Positions 15,464-24,125 of a stretch of DNA of 64,000 nucleotides are shown piece after piece; position 1 is the first letter of the stretch; the number at the start of each line of letters is the position of its first letter. The notes under the pieces are model-generated. The model made no database searches. It saw only the letters and a list, made by a program, of their open reading frames with translations, and was not told where the DNA came from. Position numbers and translations under genes: made by a program. The DNA is from Pseudomonas sp. stari2 (GTDB taxonomy: Bacteria > Pseudomonadota > Gammaproteobacteria > Pseudomonadales > Pseudomonadaceae), in assembly GCF_040760005.1 (NCBI RefSeq), contig NZ_CP099760.1:3529501-3593500 (forward strand), written 5' to 3'.

Positions 15464-16528
15464 TTATTTTACTCGTTCTAAGTCTTGATCCAATATCCCT
15501 CCCGGCCATTTGATCCCGTTTGCTGTTCCAGCGCCCAGTGCAATTAGTCCTCTGCGCTCGACAACCTGAGCCTTAAAAATACCGTGCTGTTCCGGCTGCC
15601 CTTTTTGAGTTGGTGGGCCGTTTGCAGTTAGGGCCCTGAGAAATCCAAAAGCGAATAGAAGGGCACGTTCATCCGAAAGTTTTGATCCTAAAGGAAAAGC
15701 TTTCGTCCAAGCCTCTGCATTATGCTGGGCATCCTCTCGACCCCACAAAAGATCAGGGCCTGTATAGGGACACGAAAGTAGCCATTGTGAAACGAAAGCA
15801 ATCATTTTACCGTCGTTGTCAAAACTTACGCGAAACGCTTTTGCTTGTTCAATCCAGATTCCTCCTAAAGCGCCTCCACTGAATACTTGATTGTCCATAA
15901 ATGTAGCGATTTCGCGTGGCGACGGATTTTTTGACCCTCTAGCAACAGCCCATTGGTAAGCACGACTATAGGCAGCTTGATACTCAACAGCGACTGCTTG
16001 ATCTTGTGCTGAACGAACGTCAGGACTTCCAAGAAACTCTTCTAACTCTGATTTGGCATCTTTATTTACTCGCCACACACGGCCATTGCCAGTTTGCATT
16101 CCTGTGAGCAATTGGATCGATGAAGAGGTCGAGCTAGCATGTACTGCCTTGTAGAATGAGTCACCAAATTTTGGCATGGTTCTTGAGTATACTTCGTAGG
16201 GGATTTTCGAGAAGACTTTTTGAGCACTTCCTCCGAAATTGAATTGTATAAGTCCAAGTGAAAGGCCTTGGCCATCGAAATTTCCTGTCACCGCAAGATA
16301 GGGGTCAGGGAGGCCGTTTTCTATCGAATATACTAGGCGCAATGCGGCTTTTGCCACATTCGTAGATGCATCGGATTCAATATTTTTTTTTGCAGGAGGA
16401 GCATCAATCGGTAGATCTATAGGTGCGGATTGTCTAGAGCATGCGGGGGAAATAGCTGTATCTGCATATGAAATTTCGAAACTCCCGACTAATATCATTG
16501 CAGCGGCGATCCAGGTGTTAATTTTCAT
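15464..16528 (-). CDS. Secreted lysozyme/chitosanase-like protein (putative)
   Basis: This 354-residue protein has a signal peptide (MKINTWIAAAMILVGS to SYA). The most conserved-looking part is about residues 70-100: RLVYSIENGLPDPYLAV, then GNFDGQGLSLGLIQFNFG. Glu and Asp around such a segment resemble the active-site arrangement of lysozyme- or chitosanase-fold glycan hydrolases, and similar GQGLS-LGALQWNFG motifs occur in peptidoglycan-acting proteins. I cannot assign the family firmly. GGAGACACC precedes the ATG. AT content is higher than in the flanking core genes, consistent with transfer. It may act with the neighbouring wall-hydrolase-like genes. Confidence 0.55.
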   Translation of the reverse strand: MKINTWIAAAMILVGSFEISYADTAISPACSRQSAPIDLPIDAPPAKKNIESDASTNVAKAALRLVYSIENGLPDPYLAVTGNFDGQGLSLGLIQFNFGGSAQKVFSKIPYEVYSRTMPKFGDSFYKAVHASSTSSSIQLLTGMQTGNGRVWRVNKDAKSELEEFLGSPDVRSAQDQAVAVEYQAAYSRAYQWAVARGSKNPSPREIATFMDNQVFSGGALGGIWIEQAKAFRVSFDNDGKMIAFVSQWLLSCPYTGPDLLWGREDAQHNAEAWTKAFPLGSKLSDERALLFAFGFLRALTANGPPTQKGQPEQHGIFKAQVVERRGLIALGAGTANGIKWPGGILDQDLERVK

Positions 16529-17359
16529 GCGGGTGTCTCCTGAATTAGGGTTATTAATGTCAGTAGGGATCAGGTTCAACACTCGTTTCAGTTCCTCGAG
16601 GTGAGATGGCCATCCTCTTTCCTCCAGTGTTCACAGCGCTTCACTTTCAGACCGTGCTCATATTGCGATGCATACCCGCGTTTAAGGCATACGGTACCGC
16701 TCCGAACTGACTCAGCTCAGACTGAAAGGGAAAGCTGCTCGCTGGAAAAAATACCCAAGGCTAAACAAGCCTCCAGTCTCGCCCGCGCTTGGAACGCTGT
16801 ATCCGCGGTAGTCACGTTAATACCTAACGTAGCGAGGTATTGAGTGCCTGGGCGAGTTGCTGAAGGTCTCGCACCGACATTCCGTACGCAACATACTGCT
16901 TCGCCCCTAACGCCAACTAGTGTGGCCTCAGGAAGCTTGAGCAGTTGAAGGGTAGCGCAGGCAGCCGGCCTCCTCAGATTAAATCGAAAATGGTGCAATA
17001 GCCAAATACGATTAACTACCGACTCAAATCCTACTTGGTTGGATATGACTAATTAAAATTTGCTGGGCGGCTGCACCATAGTGTGTCGCAATTTTTGCCG
17101 CTAACCACAACTGTCCATCGACTCTCACATTAACCATTACCACTTGCGCTGTTGGAATCACCTAATCACTACCGGTTTTTCCACCACGTTCAACTTCATG
17201 AATGGCCGCTCACCGCATCGCAGATGGATGCGACGCCCGCGCGCCCTAGAGTACAACGGAGTAAAGGCGCTTAAAATAATTCGCTTGCACGTTGACGCAT
17301 TCGGCTAGCCATCTACGCTAATAATGTCTATCTGACATTAGAAGATGGGAAGGGACTCT
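16529..17359. other. Long intergenic gap in island
   Basis: About 830 bases hold no gene I can support. Short frames at 16717-16998 (minus) and about 17025-17137 (minus) lack ribosome sites and known motifs. A TTGACG at about 17290 followed by TAATAATG at 17319 could be part of a promoter for the next gene, but the spacing (21 bases) is too long for a confident call. Confidence 0.4.
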
Positions 17360-17896
17360 ATGCACAAGATCGACCATCCGTGGACATCCTCACAACCACC
17401 CCATAAAGCCCCCGTCGTGGTACTCCTAGATAATGGCCACGTCCATGTCTTATCGGACGCCGCGGCAGATGCCGATGGGGCGCCTAATGCCGACGTCATC
17501 GACGAGCATGGGCAATTGGATACTTCACTGCGGCGGAGCCGCGGCTGGCGCGGTGATGGAGAATACGTAAATGCGCTAGAAATCCCCTACTTCGTTTTGC
17601 CGGGCAATTGGAAGGCCGTCACCGGTATCAAATGCAGCCTGGGTGACATTGCCAAGTTGTCGGTCGACGGGATGTCGGTCTATGCCATCTATGCCGACGT
17701 TGGTGGCGATGAAAGCATTGGTGAAGCGTCGGTCCGCGCGATTGTCGAGCTGGGAGGCGACCCTTGGCGAAATAACAAAATTAAGGTGGGCCTCGGTTAC
17801 GGCGTCACCTTCGAGATAATTCCGGGCTCTGCAAAGCTGGACTCCACACGCTCCTTTGATGAAATTCAGCAGTATGGAAGCGAGTTGTTTTCTTGA
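17360..17896 (+). CDS. GH75 chitosanase-like protein, no signal peptide
   Basis: This 178-residue protein has a second half that resembles the GH75 chitosanase domain. It shows EIPYFVLPGNW, CSLGDIAKLS, VYAIYADVGGDESIGEAS with the acidic pair expected at the active site, and VRAIVELGG. GH75 enzymes cut beta-1,4-glucosamine chains. No signal peptide is present, so export would need another route or the protein acts inside the cell. The start at 17360 follows GGGAAGGGA; an ATG at 17345 would add five residues. The lipoprotein gene follows 42 bases later. Confidence 0.6.
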   Translation: MHKIDHPWTSSQPPHKAPVVVLLDNGHVHVLSDAAADADGAPNADVIDEHGQLDTSLRRSRGWRGDGEYVNALEIPYFVLPGNWKAVTGIKCSLGDIAKLSVDGMSVYAIYADVGGDESIGEASVRAIVELGGDPWRNNKIKVGLGYGVTFEIIPGSAKLDSTRSFDEIQQYGSELFS

Positions 17897-17938
17897 GCGA
17901 TCAATTCGCCGTAACAACCTGAACTGCAGGGAGGCCAA

Positions 17939-18664
17939 ATGGCCAAGTTTTCAAGATCGAGTTTGATGCTGGCCGCGGGCCTAATTTCTGGCTGTGTAAA
18001 TCCGTATCCTCTGCCGGTGGTGAATGTGTCCGAGCAGGAGGCCGTCAGGCGAGATGGCAGTAATGCTCGGATAATGAATCCAAGCTGGATGAAAGGTGAG
18101 TCCTCCATAGGATTGAATACCGCTAAAAATCTGTCCGACTTTCGACTCAACCTAGAGATATACCACAAGCTATATACCGTGCAATACGAGGGCCTGGTGA
18201 ATACGATGAATGTAGGCGACGGAGCTACCGTCCTTGGAGGTTTATGGGGTGTTGCCGGCGCTTTAACCGGAACCAAGGCATGGATTTATCAAGGGGCAGG
18301 TGTAGCGGGTGTTTCTTCCATTTACACGGATCACTATCAGATCAAGGTTCAGTCGGAAAACTACTTTAAGGCATCAGAGGCCTTGAAATGCATGTATGGG
18401 GTTGTGGGCGAAGTACCTGATGGAATTGAGCTGACTCCTTCAGGCCTACGTAACGTAAACATCGCTCTTAATGACGTCACCTCAAAGCTCGTGCGCGTCC
18501 AACGCGACGTTGTCTTAGCTCAGCCGGATCTTCAGAAATTGAAAGAAGCATTAGCGAACACGCCTAAATCCGCTGCAGGCCCAAGCGCAATGCTGCTATT
18601 CACACCAGCCCAGCTAGATGCAGACGTAGTTCCCAGGGTTCAGACTTGTGCGAAGGAATTTTAG
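17939..18664 (+). CDS. Putative lipoprotein, unknown function
   Basis: This 241-residue protein has a lipoprotein signal ending LISGC, so Cys is residue 20. The mature protein has a short Gly/Ala-rich hydrophobic stretch at about 94-125 (GGLWGVAGALTGTKAW and onward). The remainder is mainly helical, with two internal and one late Cys. The ribosome site is AGGGAGG. It follows the GH75-like gene on the same strand and precedes the amidase-like gene. It could be an immunity or docking partner for these hydrolases, which is speculation from position only. Confidence 0.6.
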   Translation: MAKFSRSSLMLAAGLISGCVNPYPLPVVNVSEQEAVRRDGSNARIMNPSWMKGESSIGLNTAKNLSDFRLNLEIYHKLYTVQYEGLVNTMNVGDGATVLGGLWGVAGALTGTKAWIYQGAGVAGVSSIYTDHYQIKVQSENYFKASEALKCMYGVVGEVPDGIELTPSGLRNVNIALNDVTSKLVRVQRDVVLAQPDLQKLKEALANTPKSAAGPSAMLLFTPAQLDADVVPRVQTCAKEF

Positions 18665-18950
18665 CAAAGTGATCATGAAGATTGGCGGTATCAGCTCTCT
18701 GCGTTGCTGCGACCTCTGACAGATTCAGGTATTGCGATTACAAAACTCCTTCCTTGGATGATTAGGCCCTAGGCGCCCGCCCAATCCACTCCCTTGACAC
18801 TGTCAGCTTGCGAGGCATGTCCAAAAAGGTTGCCAAGTTGCCGCATGATTGAGTGCTCACGCGGCCCCTAAATTTTTTTCTGCTCCAGTCACATTGTGCC
18901 CTCCCAACTGACCTATCGTTAAAGATGGATTGCTGACCACGAGCCCAAAT

Positions 18951-19868
18951 ATGGAAATTAAAACCCTAGCCATTTTGATTGGCATGATGGCGAGCCCAGT
19001 GCTCGCAAGCCCTGAAACAACCAAAATACCCTGCCCTTATGATCCTGAGTTGTTGTCATTCAAAGGAAACGCGGTCAGCCAAGCTTCTTGCCTATTAAGG
19101 GAAGTCCTTTTCTGGGGTCATATTTCATCTGCACCGGTGGTTCTGCCAGATGTATTTGTGAATCGAGTCGGTCAGAAAGTTGGGTTAACAGTCCCACAGC
19201 TCAGGCGCTATCTGTCCGCCCAGCAGATCAAGGAGAATGACATCGGCGGAAGCCTCGATCTACCCGTGTCGCAGGCCGAAACTCACAAAACTGGCCAGTT
19301 TCCCGCTAAGTATTTTGTAGTGCACGACACCAGTACCCCCAACCTCCTCAAGGCCCCTTTCCCGAAGGACATCGATACAGAGACCTGGAAGCACAACGAT
19401 GTAACGGTTTGGCAGAAAGGTGAAAAGTCGAAAGCGCATGTTTTTATCAGTCGTCACGGACAGTCGGTTACTGCGATGCCTTTTGAGCGAGGCTGGCGCT
19501 CGACGAAGTTCGAGTTAACATACAACAAGCGTTTCCCGCACGTACCAGATGAAGAGGTTCGTGGCCGCTTTCTGCACATTGAGTTAGTGCAACCGAGGAG
19601 ATCCGCACCAGTGACAGATAGGAATGCATCAGAGAAAAAAATCAAAAACGGTGCAGTTGCTCCAGCTCCCGGATTTGCTGTTCCCCAGTATCGTCGTTTA
19701 GCACTCGTTTACATTGCTGCCAGTCTGAGGGCTGGGGAATGGCTCATCCCAGCATTCCACGCAGACTTGGATTTAGGGCTCGATGATGCCCATGATGACC
19801 CACAAAACTTCCAACTCAGTCTTTGGGCTGATGAATTACAACGCCTACTGAACGAGGTTGAGAATTAA
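18951..19868 (+). CDS. N-acetylmuramoyl-L-alanine amidase-like (Amidase_2) secreted protein
   Basis: This 305-residue protein has a signal peptide (cleaved after LAS, about residue 20). The zinc amidase fold is suggested by KYFVVHDTSTPN (first His), AHVFISRHGQS, LHIELVQPRR, and HADLDLGLDDAHDDPQNF near the C-terminus, where the second His and a DP-Q-F motif occur as in Amidase_2 enzymes. These cut the amide between MurNAc and L-Ala in peptidoglycan. The start at 18951 gives the best signal peptide; a TTG at 18930 is an alternative. It is the third wall-hydrolase-like gene in this 4.5-kb segment. Confidence 0.7.
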   Translation: MEIKTLAILIGMMASPVLASPETTKIPCPYDPELLSFKGNAVSQASCLLREVLFWGHISSAPVVLPDVFVNRVGQKVGLTVPQLRRYLSAQQIKENDIGGSLDLPVSQAETHKTGQFPAKYFVVHDTSTPNLLKAPFPKDIDTETWKHNDVTVWQKGEKSKAHVFISRHGQSVTAMPFERGWRSTKFELTYNKRFPHVPDEEVRGRFLHIELVQPRRSAPVTDRNASEKKIKNGAVAPAPGFAVPQYRRLALVYIAASLRAGEWLIPAFHADLDLGLDDAHDDPQNFQLSLWADELQRLLNEVEN

Positions 19869-19970
19869 TCCGAGTTTTACCCTACCAGTCGCCTAAAGTA
19901 TTGATCAGTGTATGACACGGTTCTCGAATTCTCGGCTACTGATGCGGTCATTCGAAGAGAGGGGCACAGT

Positions 19971-20024
19971 CCGCTCTTGGCCGGTAGCGGTCGCTTGTGA
20001 ACGTCCGCTTCTGGCCGTTAACGG
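19971..20024. repeat. Two copies of a 20-bp palindromic repeat
   Basis: CCGCTCTTGGCCGGTAGCGG (19971-19990) and CCGCTTCTGGCCGTTAACGG (20005-20024) share a GGCC centre with CCGCT / AGCGG arms. The target rebuilt from both sides of the IS30 element (13873-13883 with 15116-15124) is the same word in reverse orientation, differing from the first copy at 2 of 20 positions. Confidence 0.65.
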
Positions 20025-20063
20025 ACGCTTATAAAACCTCCACTTACAGCTGAAAGCAATCAG

Positions 20064-21290
20064 TCAGCCTACTAAGCCCTTACCAAATATTTGCCGGGCA
20101 ATGACCATTCGTTGGATTTCATTTGTCCCCTCATAAATTTCGCTGATCTTGTTGTCCCGGTAGATCTCTTCGACCTTGTAATGACTTCCGTCTTCGGAAA
20201 GTTCACGCAAGAAGCCGTATCCCCCAAAGATCTGCACGCCATCACGCGCCATGTCGCCGGCGGCCTCGGTGGCATAGAATTTCGCCATCGCGGCCTCTGG
20301 CTCGGGGAACTCGGTGCCCATATCCATGCGCAGTGCGGCCTTGATGTAGAGATTGCGTGCATTTTCAATCTGGGTGGCACGCTCGGCCATCCGGAACTGC
20401 CAGTGCTGGAAGGCACCGAGTTTCTTGCCGAAAGCTTCACGGTTGCGCAAATGCTCCGTGGAATGATCAAACGCGGCCTGAGCCATGCCGACACCGGTGG
20501 CCGCAATGCCGATCCTGCCGAACGTCAAAGTCGCCAGTGCTACACGCAGTCCCTGGTTGACCCCGCCGATGCGGCGCTCGATCGGAACCTCGACATGATC
20601 GAAATGCACATCAGCGGTGAGCTGACCGCGATTGCCCATTTTCAGATCCGGTTTGCCAATCCGCACACCAGGCTGATCGGTCTCGACCACCAGCTCGACC
20701 ATGCCGTCCTCGTCGCTGCGGCAAAGCACAACGATAAAATCGGCCACGGGAGAGTTGGTGATAAAGCGTTTTTGCCCGTTTAGGATGTAAAGATCACCCT
20801 CTCGACGCGCAATCGTCGCAACAGCTCTAGGCGAAAGATCGGTGCTTGCCAGTGGTTCGGTCGTAGCAAATGCGCCGATTTTTTCTCCACGGATCACCGG
20901 CTTCAGGTAGCGCTCGCGAATGGCATCACTGCCCTTCTCCAGCGTCCGTCCAGCAAGAATGCAGTGTACATCGAACACAGCGGCAATCGAGTTGCTGTGG
21001 TAGGCCAATTCCTCGCAGACCGTCGCTGTGGCTAGCACTCGATGTTCAAGGCCACGACCACCATCCTGCTGCGCAAAGGGAATGGCAAAAATGCCGTGGC
21101 GCGCCATGGCATCGAATACGTCGCGTGGAAAGTTCTCGATGCTTTCGTCTCGGTGGGCGATTTCATAGGCTCTGGGCGCCACGAATTCATCGGCGAATGC
21201 ACGAACCTCCCTGCGAACCCCCTTCACTGTTTCTGAGGACATCAAGTCATGATAAAGCTCATCGGCCATACGTTTGGGGAACATCGTCAT
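20064..21290 (-). CDS. Acyl-CoA dehydrogenase
   Basis: This 408-residue FAD enzyme oxidises acyl-CoA to enoyl-CoA. Family features include FAIPFAQQDGGRGLEHRVLA, GAFATTEPLASTDLS for FAD/substrate contact, VQIFGGYGF and the catalytic Glu in EIYEGTNEIQRMVIARQIFG. The ATG follows the previous gene's TAA without a gap, indicating coupling. It is the last gene of the 13-gene amine-dehydrogenase cluster. In that context it may process the CoA ester of the acid formed from the amine. The chain-length or substrate class cannot be read from the sequence. Confidence 0.9.
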   Translation of the reverse strand: MTMFPKRMADELYHDLMSSETVKGVRREVRAFADEFVAPRAYEIAHRDESIENFPRDVFDAMARHGIFAIPFAQQDGGRGLEHRVLATATVCEELAYHSNSIAAVFDVHCILAGRTLEKGSDAIRERYLKPVIRGEKIGAFATTEPLASTDLSPRAVATIARREGDLYILNGQKRFITNSPVADFIVVLCRSDEDGMVELVVETDQPGVRIGKPDLKMGNRGQLTADVHFDHVEVPIERRIGGVNQGLRVALATLTFGRIGIAATGVGMAQAAFDHSTEHLRNREAFGKKLGAFQHWQFRMAERATQIENARNLYIKAALRMDMGTEFPEPEAAMAKFYATEAAGDMARDGVQIFGGYGFLRELSEDGSHYKVEEIYRDNKISEIYEGTNEIQRMVIARQIFGKGLVG

Positions 21291-21785
21291 TTACTCACCT
21301 CTGCTTAAAATGACACCGCTGTACTTGAGGAAGAACCGGTCCGCGCGCCGCACGATTTCCGTATAACGGTTCGCCAAGGCCAACTGCATCAACTCGATCT
21401 GCAGCTCTTCCTGTTCGATCATGTAATTGAGGAACACCCGTGATTCCGTCGGACCGATATCCCGCAGCGCCTTGAGCCACTGCAGGTATTTGACGGTTTC
21501 CCGATGGACGATTTTCAGCAACATACCCATCCATGGTCTTGGCACAGAAGAAATAAGCCAGGCCTTGGTTTTCGGAAAGATCCCCGGCTTGAATTCCAGT
21601 CCCCACTGTCGGGCCGCTGCCGAATAGCGCGGACTGTTAAACCGTTCCAGATCCCAATAGGTTTTCCAGAACACGCGGCGCTCATCGCCTTGTAGTCGTT
21701 CTGTCATGCGCCTTACCGCCATCAAGGCAAAGGCTCGGTTGGAGAGTTCGTGACGGAACCCGCTGATGAACTGTTTGGAAAGCAT
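21291..21785 (-). CDS. Unknown 164-residue protein of amine cluster
   Basis: This 164-residue protein is helical and rich in Arg and aromatic residues, with no motif I recognise (RRMTERLQGDERRVFWKTYW; FNSPRYSAAARQWGLEF; RDIGPTESRVFLNYMIEQEE). There is no signal peptide. A weakly hydrophobic stretch at about 82-100 is not a clear membrane segment. Its TAA abuts the acyl-CoA dehydrogenase ATG. The start at 21785 was chosen because it lies 10 bases after the preceding gene. It may be an accessory to the cluster's oxidoreductases. Confidence 0.65.
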   Translation of the reverse strand: MLSKQFISGFRHELSNRAFALMAVRRMTERLQGDERRVFWKTYWDLERFNSPRYSAAARQWGLEFKPGIFPKTKAWLISSVPRPWMGMLLKIVHRETVKYLQWLKALRDIGPTESRVFLNYMIEQEELQIELMQLALANRYTEIVRRADRFFLKYSGVILSRGE

Positions 21786-21795
21786 CGGTATTGGC

Positions 21796-22500
21796 TCACG
21801 TTCGCTTAGGTCGAAGAGTCTCGTCGTAGTCACTCATTGCAGGCATCGACAACGGTGTGTGCTGCTCCAGGTCGAGCAGGTGTTGACGGTATTGCGTGAG
21901 GTATTCGCGCCGGCCTTCATCGCTGATGTAGGGCACATGCCAGGCGATGAACGGCGGCAGGACCTCGAGTCCGACATATCCGAGCATGCCCTGGTGAATC
22001 GGGCGCAGCAGTGTCTCGATTTCGCCATGAATGGCCCCGGCGCCGAACATGTGCCGTTGCCCGCCCAGAGAGACTGCGAGCATCGCCGACTTGCCTCGCA
22101 ATCCACCCAGGTCGTAGATGCGCCGCCCGCCGTAGCAATAGCCGGAGATAAACACCCGATCGACCCAGCCCTTGAGAATTGCCGGCATGCCGAACCAGTA
22201 GATCGGGAAGCTGAAAATGATCAGATCGGCCCACTGGACCTTGTCCAGCTCTGCCTGAATGTCCGCCATGAGGCTGCCTTGTTTGTTGTTGTGCCGCTGC
22301 TCCAGTGCATAGACGAGGTACTCGGGATTGGCCCGCTGGTTGAAGTCTTCTGCACTGGCAACGGGATTAAAGTTCTGGGCATACAGATCGGAAACGATGA
22401 CCTCGTTGCCCTGCCCGGCAATTACCTGCACCGCGAGATCTTTCATTGCCGTGGTGAAGGAGCCCGGCTCCGGGTGCGCATGCACAATCAATACATTCAT
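21796..22500 (-). CDS. NAD(P)H:quinone oxidoreductase-like flavoprotein
   Basis: This 234-residue member of the flavodoxin-like NQO1/MdaB/KefF group transfers two electrons from NAD(P)H to quinones. It has MNVLIVHAHPEPGSFTTAM (FMN/FAD phosphate site), WADLIIFSFPIYWFGMPAIL, and GWVDRVFISGYCYG. In this cluster it could recycle quinones or reduce a pathway intermediate. It sits between a di-heme cytochrome and the unknown 164-residue protein in the same transcription direction. Confidence 0.85.
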   Translation of the reverse strand: MNVLIVHAHPEPGSFTTAMKDLAVQVIAGQGNEVIVSDLYAQNFNPVASAEDFNQRANPEYLVYALEQRHNNKQGSLMADIQAELDKVQWADLIIFSFPIYWFGMPAILKGWVDRVFISGYCYGGRRIYDLGGLRGKSAMLAVSLGGQRHMFGAGAIHGEIETLLRPIHQGMLGYVGLEVLPPFIAWHVPYISDEGRREYLTQYRQHLLDLEQHTPLSMPAMSDYDETLRPKRT

Positions 22501-22527
22501 GAAAACCGTTCCAGCTTCAGATAATGA

Positions 22528-23148
22528 TCAGGGGGCAGCACTTGTCTGGCTGCCGAGGTAAGCGGCAACCGACTTGCGATCACCTTCATTCGCAATTTGC
22601 AGGGCGATGCCGCGCATCCAGATGCCCAGCTCGTCGGCATGGTTTTCCCCGCCACGCAGGCCTTGAGCAAAATGCTCGAGCTGGCGATCGATGTAGGCGC
22701 TATCGAGGATGCCGAGATTCGGCGTTTTCAAGTGGGCGAAACCTTCGCCTTTCGGTCCGTGGCACGCGGAGCACGTCGCCTGGTAAAGCGCTTGCCCATT
22801 GGGTTCGTCGGATGGCGCAGCCTTGCGCTTGCCGGTCAATATCTGACTCGAGAAATACCCGGCCAGTGACTTCATATCGCTGTCGCTCAGAGGGGTGGCG
22901 ATTGCACGCATCTGCGTGCCGTGTGTATCACGGGCGTCGTAGCCGCGCCGTCCGCTCTTGAAGTTCTGCAATTGCGTCTCGAGATATACAGCCTGTTGGC
23001 CGGCCAGACGGGGCGCGCCCAATGCCGGGTTGCCCTGCCCATCGGCGCCGTGGCACGCCACGCAGCTGCCAGCCTGTGCAGGCACTTCAGCGTGAGCATC
23101 AAGTATCAAGGCGAACAGCAGCACGCCGAACGTAATCCTGACTTTCAT
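22528..23148 (-). CDS. Di-heme cytochrome c (c4-like)
   Basis: This 206-residue periplasmic protein has a signal peptide (cleaved after AHA, about residue 19) and two c-type heme sites, CVACH and CSACH. Each is followed by a GxxG motif (GADGQGNPALGAPRLAGQ; GPKGEGFAHLKTPNLG) as in c4-type cytochromes. Met residues in the second half of each domain can serve as sixth ligands. It probably carries electrons from the amine dehydrogenase to the terminal oxidase. An alternative role in maturing the quinone cofactor, as for di-heme MauG, is not supported by its c4-like layout. Confidence 0.85.
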   Translation of the reverse strand: MKVRITFGVLLFALILDAHAEVPAQAGSCVACHGADGQGNPALGAPRLAGQQAVYLETQLQNFKSGRRGYDARDTHGTQMRAIATPLSDSDMKSLAGYFSSQILTGKRKAAPSDEPNGQALYQATCSACHGPKGEGFAHLKTPNLGILDSAYIDRQLEHFAQGLRGGENHADELGIWMRGIALQIANEGDRKSVAAYLGSQTSAAP

Positions 23149-23170
23149 CGTTAGCCGTTCTCCATTGTTG

Positions 23171-23596
23171 TTATTGCCGGGCGATTTGCTGCAGCAAGTC
23201 TTCGCGAACATGCTGGATGTCGGTGGGTACGGAAGGTCGCAAGCGCTGCACTTCACGGGCCGTGTAGGGCTCGAAATCATCGGGCAACTCAGCCGGGCTG
23301 AACGTCGTCAGCATCCAGTTGAGGACACCAGCGAGCGCCTCATCCGACAGCCCGGACAGCGCCGAGCCCGGCACCTGCACCAGATACGCCCGGCCACCGG
23401 GCACACTCAGGAATTTGCCGAGCTGGCCGGGAAATGCCGGAACCTGACGTTGCGGATTACCGCTGCCGTCTGGCAGATGACAACCCTGGCAATTGACCAT
23501 GTAATCGAACTGCCGGGGCTCGGTTGCCCAGCTCCCGGAAGCTGCAAACGACATCCCGCACACCAGTGTGAACGCGACAAGTACGCGACTGGCCAT
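23171..23596 (-). CDS. Mono-heme cytochrome c
   Basis: This 141-residue protein has a signal peptide (cleaved after WATE, about residue 24) and a single CQGCH heme site (YMVNCQGCHLPDGSG). VPGSALSGLSDEALAGVLNW lies near the sixth-ligand region, although a clear Met there (NWMLTTF) is only probable. It follows the light-chain gene with its ATG three bases after that stop, so it is translationally coupled. A mono-heme c cytochrome next to a TTQ amine dehydrogenase is the expected electron acceptor chain. Confidence 0.85.
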   Translation of the reverse strand: MASRVLVAFTLVCGMSFAASGSWATEPRQFDYMVNCQGCHLPDGSGNPQRQVPAFPGQLGKFLSVPGGRAYLVQVPGSALSGLSDEALAGVLNWMLTTFSPAELPDDFEPYTAREVQRLRPSVPTDIQHVREDLLQQIARQ

Positions 23597-23598
23597 CC

Positions 23599-24123
23599 CT
23601 ACTCTTTCACCCCGATGACCACCGACAGCGAGCAGTGATACGGCATGTCGGCAAGGCTGCCGGAACACCAGTTCAGATCGTTCGAGCTTTGCGGACGGTA
23701 AAGCGGCGTATCGCCCTGATCGCGCTGGCACACGCAGCGGCCACAGTTACTTTTGCCGCAGCAATCGTTGTAAGAGATGACGTAGTCCTTGCCGTCAGAC
23801 GGGTTGCGGCAAGTGCCGATCCAGGTGATGTCCGAGCGCACGGTGCCCGGGGGACAACTGTTGACCGTGCCGCCACAGCAACCACAGAGAAAACCGTCGA
23901 TAGCGCAATAACGCCAGTAGTCGCAGCTGTTCGGATCGCCGCTTTCCACCAGTCCCGGGCTGGTCTGAGCAAAGGCGCCGCTGCGAAAAACCGGCAGCAA
24001 TGTCGTGGCGCCAACCCCGATCATCATCGTCCCCAGACCGCCCAGAAATCCTCGCCGCGACGTATTGCGGGCGATCCGACGGGAGAACATCTCCGCCGCT
24101 TCATCGAACCATTTGATCGCCAT
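23599..24123 (-). CDS. aauA: TTQ amine dehydrogenase light chain (aromatic amine type)
   Basis: This is the catalytic small subunit of a periplasmic methylamine/aromatic amine dehydrogenase, which turns a primary amine into an aldehyde plus ammonia. It has 174 residues with a twin-arginine signal (NTSRRGFLGGLG, residues 20-31). The two tryptophans that form tryptophan tryptophylquinone are Trp101 (SDITWIGTC) and Trp152 (NDLNWCSG). The catalytic Asp residues Asp76 (CAIDGFL) and Asp120 (YNDCCG) are present. The mature part has 14 Cys. The GFLCGCCGG and CCGKSNCGRC segments look like aromatic amine dehydrogenase rather than methylamine dehydrogenase (12 Cys). The C-terminal part is intermediate between the two. 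Confidence 0.92.
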   Translation of the reverse strand: MAIKWFDEAAEMFSRRIARNTSRRGFLGGLGTMMIGVGATTLLPVFRSGAFAQTSPGLVESGDPNSCDYWRYCAIDGFLCGCCGGTVNSCPPGTVRSDITWIGTCRNPSDGKDYVISYNDCCGKSNCGRCVCQRDQGDTPLYRPQSSNDLNWCSGSLADMPYHCSLSVVIGVKE

Positions 24124-24125
24124 GC

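Noticed and set aside
16717..16998. Minus-strand open frame of 93 codons in the island gap
   Set aside because: No ribosome site, no domain, and atypical composition; more likely decayed sequence.
17025..17137. Short minus-strand frame (37 codons) beginning MVNVRVDGQLWLAAK
   Set aside because: Reads like a small DNA-binding peptide but has no ribosome site and ends early; too short to support.
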